This document shows positions 59,814-64,000 of a DNA stretch of 64,000 nucleotides, in pieces. The notes beneath the pieces were generated by a model. The model saw only the letters and a list, made by a program, of their open reading frames with translations. It was not told where the DNA came from and did no database searches. The stretch's first letter is position 1; each line of letters begins with the position of its first letter. The DNA lies in assembly GCF_018130465.1 (NCBI RefSeq), contig NZ_JAFCKJ010000012.1:62001-126000 (forward strand), written 5' to 3'. The position numbers were made by a program, and so were the translations under genes. Origin of the DNA: Bradyrhizobium canariense. GTDB lineage: Bacteria; Pseudomonadota; Alphaproteobacteria; Rhizobiales; Xanthobacteraceae.

Positions 59814-60755
59814 CTACTTCCCCCACCGCAACGCCAGCGCATCGCGTTCCTTCGCCAACTCCAGCAGCCCGGCCCGCGTCGCCGGGTGCAGCGGTTGGAG
59901 CGGATGCCGCACCGTGTCCGACTTGATCACGCCCCCGGCCTGCATCATCGCCTTGCAGGCGATCAGGCCACATTGGCGGTTTTCGTAATTGATCAGCGGC
60001 AACCAACGTTCGTAGGCGGCTTTCGCTTCCTCGCGCTTGCCGGCGAAATAAGGATCGACGATCTGGCGGATGCCGTCGGGATAGCCGCCGCCGGTCATCG
60101 CGCCGGTGGCGCCGGCATCGAGATCGGCGAGCAGCGTGATCGCCTCCTCGCCGTCCCAGGGACCCTCGATATCGCTGCCGCCCATCTCGATCAGGCTGCG
60201 CAGCTTTGCAGCCGCACCCGGCACCTCGATCTTGAAATAGCGGATGTTGGAGAAGTCGCGCGCCAGCCGCGCGAGCAGCTCGACCGACAGCGGCGTGCCG
60301 GCGACAGGCGCATCCTGGATCATGATCGGAATGTTGATCGCGCCCGACAGCACCTTGAAGAACTCGACGACGCCTTTCTCGGGCACGCGGAAGGTTGCGC
60401 CGTGATAGGGCGGCATGACCATCACCATGGCAGCACCGGCCGCCTCGGCCTGCTGGCTGCGCGCGGCACAGACGGCCGAGCTGAAATGCGTGGTGGTGAC
60501 GATCACGGGAACGCGGCCCGCGACATGCTCCAGCACCGCATGCATCACGGTCTCGCGCTCGGCATCCGTGAGCACGAACTGCTCGGAAAAATTGGCGAGA
60601 ATGCACAGACCGTTCGAGCCGGCATCGATCATGAAATCGATGCAGCGCCGCTGGCCATCGAGATCGAGCTCGCCGCGCTCGTCGAAGATGGTGGGTGCGA
60701 CCGGGAACACGCCGCGATAGGGGCGCTGGGCCTTGTGTTGTGGCGTGACCGGCAT
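59814..60755 (-). CDS. Dihydrodipicolinate-synthase-family aldolase/lyase
   Basis: 313 residues from the ATG at 60755, which has GGAG six bases before it; an ATG four codons upstream (60767) almost overlaps that site. TIM-barrel class I lyase of the DapA/NanA family: YRGVFPVAPTIFDERGELDLDG, GSNGLCILANFSEQFVLTDAERETVM and VPVIVTTTHFSS. The Schiff-base Lys is expected in IRYFKIEVPGAA. Not DapA itself by context; substrate unknown. Confidence 0.85.
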   Translation of the reverse strand: MPVTPQHKAQRPYRGVFPVAPTIFDERGELDLDGQRRCIDFMIDAGSNGLCILANFSEQFVLTDAERETVMHAVLEHVAGRVPVIVTTTHFSSAVCAARSQQAEAAGAAMVMVMPPYHGATFRVPEKGVVEFFKVLSGAINIPIMIQDAPVAGTPLSVELLARLARDFSNIRYFKIEVPGAAAKLRSLIEMGGSDIEGPWDGEEAITLLADLDAGATGAMTGGGYPDGIRQIVDPYFAGKREEAKAAYERWLPLINYENRQCGLIACKAMMQAGGVIKSDTVRHPLQPLHPATRAGLLELAKERDALALRWGK

Positions 60756-60767
60756 CGAACTCTCCAT

Positions 60768-60878
60768 CCCTGATATCTCTTACATCTGCCGCGGCCCCGC
60801 GCGGCGTCACAGATGTACCCGCCGCGCGCATCCGCGGCAATGCCGATCGCGCGACGTGGAGATGGAAGATTGTCGAAG
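60768..60878. promoter_or_regulatory. Gap with inverted repeat TACATCTG / CAGATGTA
   Basis: The 8-bp arms at 60781-60788 and 60810-60817 enclose a GC-rich core, just upstream of the DapA-family gene and downstream of the chemotaxis-receptor gene. It could be a regulator site for the former or a terminator-like fold for the latter. Confidence 0.35.
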
Positions 60879-62954
60879 CTATGCGGTCTTCACCGCGCCC
60901 AAAAAGCCCTCGACCGCGACGCGGAGACGATCGGCGTCGGCCGACATTTTCTTGACGGACACCGACAGCACCGAGCCGGCATTGCCCGTCTCCTGGTTGA
61001 GCCTGGCGACGCTGCCGATGGTGTCGGTGACCTCGCGGGTTCCCTGCGCGGCCTGCTGGAAGTTGCGGGAGATTTCGGTGGTGGCCGCGCGCTGCTGTTC
61101 GACGGCGGCGGCGATCGCCGTCATCTTCTCGTCGATGCCGCTGATCGCGCCGCCGATCGCGCGGATGGCAGTGACCGCCTGGCCCGTCGCACCCTGGATC
61201 TCCGCGACCTGGCGGGAGATCTCTTCCGTCGCCGTCGCCGTCTGCGCGGCGAGGCTCTTGACCTCGCCGGCGACCACGGCGAAGCCACGGCCGGCCTCGC
61301 CCGCGCGCGCCGCTTCGATGGTGGCGTTCAACGCCAGGAGATTGGTCTGCCCCGCAATGGCGTTGATCATCTTCACGACCTCGCCGATGCGGCTGGCGGT
61401 CTGATCGAGGATCTCGACCGTCGCATTGGTCTGCGCTGCCTGCGACACGGCTTCGCGGGCCTCGCGGGCGCTGGCCTGCACCTGCGCGGAGATCTCGCCG
61501 ACGGACGCGGAGAGTTCCTCGGTCGCGGCCGCGATGGTCTCGAGATTATTGGTGGCCTGCTCCGCGGAGGAGGAGACCGCCGCGGTCTGGCTGCTCGATT
61601 CCGAAACCAGCGAGCGCACGTCGGTCGCGGTGGCATCGAGCTCCTTTGTCGACGCCGCAACGCTTTGAATGACGGCTTGCACGGTGTCGTCGAAGCTGCG
61701 GCAGGCCGCATCGACGGTGCCGGAGCGGGCGAGCTGGAGCGCCTGCTGCGATTCGCGTTCCTGGCCCAGGCGTTCCGCGGTCGCCGCACTCTCGCGCAGG
61801 CTTTCGAGCGCGGCTGCCATGGTGCCGAACTCGTCGGGATGTCTGGATTGCGGAACGGGCGTCGCGTAGTCGCGGGCACTGATCTTGGCGATGGCATCCA
61901 GGATGGCGCGCACCGGGCGCATCAGGCGATTGCGCACCACGTATACGCCGGCCAGGGTCACGGCCAGCGCGAGCAGGAACGCGAGCGACTGCACGACGAG
62001 ATTGGTGAGCGCCTTGGCCTGCACCGTCTCCGCCCGGACGATCGACTGGTCGAGCGCCTGGTTCGCCACCGCGACGATGGACGCGAAGGGTGACTGACAC
62101 AGCGCATTCCATTCCGAGGCGGGCATCGCCGGCTTGCCGCTGCCGTCGAAGTTCCTGGTGAGCTCGCCGATCTGCTTGAGGACACCGTCGGTCTTGGCCT
62201 TCGCGTCCGTCGCTGCCGTAACCAGCCCCGCAGCCACGTCGGGCGCAGCCAGCAACTCGGCCATGCCCGCCCAGCCGGAGGCGATCGTGCCATCCCATTG
62301 CGCCACTGACCGCTTCTGAGCGTCGTCGAGCGGCTTGCTGCTGTTGACGTTCGAACGAAGGGACGAACAATGGATTCCATAACGGTCGCGCACCTGCCAG
62401 GCGAAGCGCCGGACCTGGATCATGCGGGCGATGAAGGGGTCGTCCATCCAGGCACGGTTCGACACCGCGGTGGAGGCGAGGTTGGCCGTGTCGATCACCT
62501 TGGTGACGGCATCATACCAGGAGTTGGTCCGCTCGATCTTGCGTTCGGCGCGCGGGCGCTTGGCTTCGTCGTAGAACAGCTGGAATTGCGGTGCGGCTTC
62601 GCCCCAGCGCTGCTTCAGCGCGCTCGCGAGTTCGTCGCGGCGGGCAAAATCGATGGTGGCGAGCGCTGCGCCGATCGCGTCATAGCCTGCTTGCTCGGCC
62701 TTTTCCGCGTCGCCGAGTTTGGCGCGCGGATCGTCCTCGCCGAGGATCGCGCTCTGCGCATCGCCGCGATTGTTGCGCAGCGCCAGCACGCCATGGAAGA
62801 TTGCCTTGTCGGCGGCGGCGAGCCGCGCGGTCTCGAGACTGTCGCTGTAACGGCCGAACGCCCCGACCATCTGGATCGCCGTGCTGGCCAGCGCACCGGC
62901 GGCCAGCAGCGCCATCAACGTCAGGAGGAGCGAACTTACCGATTTCTTAAACAT
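60879..62954 (-). CDS. Methyl-accepting chemotaxis protein
   Basis: 691 residues from the ATG at 62954 ([20 protein letters not shown]); the ATG two codons earlier is equally possible. N-terminal membrane helix, a periplasmic sensor of about 300 residues, second helix near [21 protein letters not shown], a HAMP domain ([25 protein letters not shown]), and the cytoplasmic signalling tip with [29 protein letters not shown]. No other chemotaxis gene is near. Ligand unknown. Confidence 0.92.
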   Translation of the reverse strand: MFKKSVSSLLLTLMALLAAGALASTAIQMVGAFGRYSDSLETARLAAADKAIFHGVLALRNNRGDAQSAILGEDDPRAKLGDAEKAEQAGYDAIGAALATIDFARRDELASALKQRWGEAAPQFQLFYDEAKRPRAERKIERTNSWYDAVTKVIDTANLASTAVSNRAWMDDPFIARMIQVRRFAWQVRDRYGIHCSSLRSNVNSSKPLDDAQKRSVAQWDGTIASGWAGMAELLAAPDVAAGLVTAATDAKAKTDGVLKQIGELTRNFDGSGKPAMPASEWNALCQSPFASIVAVANQALDQSIVRAETVQAKALTNLVVQSLAFLLALAVTLAGVYVVRNRLMRPVRAILDAIAKISARDYATPVPQSRHPDEFGTMAAALESLRESAATAERLGQERESQQALQLARSGTVDAACRSFDDTVQAVIQSVAASTKELDATATDVRSLVSESSSQTAAVSSSAEQATNNLETIAAATEELSASVGEISAQVQASAREAREAVSQAAQTNATVEILDQTASRIGEVVKMINAIAGQTNLLALNATIEAARAGEAGRGFAVVAGEVKSLAAQTATATEEISRQVAEIQGATGQAVTAIRAIGGAISGIDEKMTAIAAAVEQQRAATTEISRNFQQAAQGTREVTDTIGSVARLNQETGNAGSVLSVSVKKMSADADRLRVAVEGFLGAVKTA

Positions 62955-63092
62955 TGCCATGGTGCCGGGGGCCTGGGTCGGGGGCCTATTTTTCGAGCGC
63001 CAGCTTGCCCCGCGACATGCCAATGTTTCGTTAAGGTTTTAATCGAATTGCCGTGAGCTCCCGGCCCGACGAACCCTCATGCAGCCCGGATA

Positions 63093-63863
63093 TCACGCGA
63101 CCTTGGTGAAATCCGGCGGGCGGCGCTCGGCGAAAGCGGTGAAGGCCTCGCGCGCCTCGGCGGTGCGCAGGCGCAGTCCGAACTGCTCGCCCTCGGCATT
63201 CATCTGCGCGACCAGCGCCTCGCCATTGCGCATCAGCTTCTTGGTGGCGGTGAGCGCGCCGGCCGGCTGACGGGCAAGACGCTGCGCCAGCGCAAGCGCT
63301 TCGGCATCGAGCCTGTCGAGCGGCACCACGCGGTTGGCGAGCCCCCATTCCAGCGCGGATCTGGCCGGCACCGTCTCGCCCAGCGCGAACATCTCGTAGG
63401 CCCGCGCATAGCCGATGCGCGCCGGCATCAGCAGGCTGGAGGCGGCTTCCGGCACCAGCGCAAGGCTGACGAAGGGCGTCGACAATTGCGCGTTGTCGGC
63501 AAGCACGACGAGGTCGCAATGCAGCAGCATCGTGGTGCCGACGCCGACGGCGCGGCCCTGCACCGCGGCAACCAAGGGCCGGGTGCAGCGCGCCAGCGAC
63601 TGGATGAAGCGCACGACGTTGCGGCTGCCTTCCGACTTGCCGGCTGCGACCGCGGCGAATTCGCCGACGTCATTGCCGGCGGTGAACATGTCGCCTTCGC
63701 CGCGGATCAGGATCACGCGAGTGGACGGATCGAACTCGGCGGATTCGATGCTGTCGGCGAGCTTGCCGTACATCGCATCCGTCAGTGCGTTCTTCTTGTC
63801 GGGGCGCGCCAGCGTGAGCGTGAGGATTCCGCCGTCGTTCTCGGTCCGGACGTGCTCTGTCAT
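63093..63863 (-). CDS. Enoyl-CoA hydratase/isomerase (crotonase) family protein
   Basis: 256 residues. Crotonase motifs include GGILTLTLARPDKKNALTDAMYGKL, RVILIRGEGDMFTAGNDVGEFAA (the AGxD oxyanion region) and AAVQGRAVGVGTTMLLHCDLVVLADNAQLSTPFVSLALVPEAASS. The acid residues of typical hydratases (Glu pair) are not both evident, so it could be an isomerase. Directly follows, with 11 bases, the partial gene at the right edge. Confidence 0.88.
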   Translation of the reverse strand: MTEHVRTENDGGILTLTLARPDKKNALTDAMYGKLADSIESAEFDPSTRVILIRGEGDMFTAGNDVGEFAAVAAGKSEGSRNVVRFIQSLARCTRPLVAAVQGRAVGVGTTMLLHCDLVVLADNAQLSTPFVSLALVPEAASSLLMPARIGYARAYEMFALGETVPARSALEWGLANRVVPLDRLDAEALALAQRLARQPAGALTATKKLMRNGEALVAQMNAEGEQFGLRLRTAEAREAFTAFAERRPPDFTKVA

Positions 63864-63874
63864 GGGTCTCTCCT

Positions 63875-64000
63875 CTATTCCTCTAAATCTCTTGAAAGCT
63901 CTCTTGAAGGTTCTGTTGAAAGCTCACTCGAAAGTTCTCTTGGAAACTTGTCCTGAATGCTCGTCAGCCAGCGCGCGACGATGTCGATCTCCGCACTGGT
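63875..64000 (-). CDS. 3' end of an unidentified gene
   Basis: The final 41 residues of a protein entering from the right: TSAEIDIVARWLTSIQDKF followed by PRELSSELSTEPSRELSRDLEE. The tail is a four-residue-period repeat encoded by 12-base units (63890-63947). The upstream part looks like ordinary protein, and the C-terminal extension appears to be made by repeat slippage. Gene family not identifiable. It reads the same way as the crotonase gene (11 bases apart). Confidence 0.7.
   Translation of the reverse strand, partial: TSAEIDIVARWLTSIQDKFPRELSSELSTEPSRELSRDLEE
63890..63947. repeat. Degenerate 12-bp tandem repeat
   Basis: About five units of the form (C/T)TC(T/A)(C/G)TTGAAAG-like words, for example CTCTTGAAAG, CTCTTGAAGG, CTGTTGAAAG, CACTCGAAAG and CTCTTGGAAA. 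It encodes the RELS-type tail of the partial gene. Confidence 0.75.

Overview
The window looks like chromosome of a Bradyrhizobium-type alphaproteobacterium (inference). It is GC-rich. It carries several intergenic palindromes of a kind I associate with that genus (the 'taggatgggtagagcgaagc' family and the 'gtcctggcgaaagccaggac' family), a long non-coding repeat after tRNA-Thr, the alphaproteobacterial order DUF2948-hisD-UPF0262-LMW phosphatase-maf-yacG-tRNA-Phe, and a rhizobial-style C-P lyase cluster. I see no transposase, integrase, phage gene or CRISPR array.

Layout. 0-4.5 kb: end of a DUF3088 gene, an isochorismatase-family hydrolase, a His-rich exported protein, an amine-oxidase-like flavoprotein, a RibD-C reductase, a nitrobindin-like beta-barrel protein, and a 59-residue exported protein built of VRDHR repeats. 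5-7.5 kb: two tandem paralogous LuxR-type regulators. 7.5-11.5 kb: a Tat-exported PLP enzyme, then a Bug-type binding protein overlapping a PcaB/fumarase-superfamily lyase. 12.2-18.5 kb: one 2104-residue subtilisin-like protease with P-domain, RTX repeats, serralysin-type, Ig/cadherin-like and VWD-like modules. 18.7-23 kb: tRNA-Phe and the his/maf housekeeping block. 23-29.6 kb: short-chain dehydrogenase genes with a divergent TetR regulator, an alpha/beta hydrolase, an EthD-like protein, and a cyclic-nucleotide-binding/thioredoxin-reductase-like fusion. 29.9-33.5 kb: tRNA-Thr followed by small genes set apart by palindromic repeats, including a ferric-reductase-like membrane protein paired with a Tat-exported beta-sandwich protein.

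33.5-42.4 kb is catabolic: a luciferase-like flavoprotein, then a six-gene minus-strand operon (LigI-like amidohydrolase, RidA, hydratase, fumarylacetoacetase-family enzyme, flavin reductase, Bug binding protein) divergent from an IclR regulator whose start codon lies inside a 21-bp palindrome; metY and an alpha/beta hydrolase follow.

43-57.4 kb is an almost complete phosphonate system: phnGHIJKLMN plus a PPOX-family gene, phnF, phnCDE with two permeases, and a divergent operon of a left-handed beta-helix acyltransferase, a second PhnM and a DUF1045 2H-type protein. Three Pho-box-like sites and one 26-bp perfect inverted repeat (a probable PhnF operator) lie at the three promoters. This suggests import by PhnCDE under phosphate starvation, conversion by PhnGHIJ with PhnK/L, then PhnM/PhnN processing; no phnP is visible, and the DUF1045 protein is a candidate for the cyclic-phosphate step.

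57.4-64 kb: a membrane protein overlapping a selenium-binding-protein-56/methanethiol-oxidase gene, a DapA-family aldolase, a chemotaxis receptor, a crotonase-family enzyme and the end of an unidentified gene.
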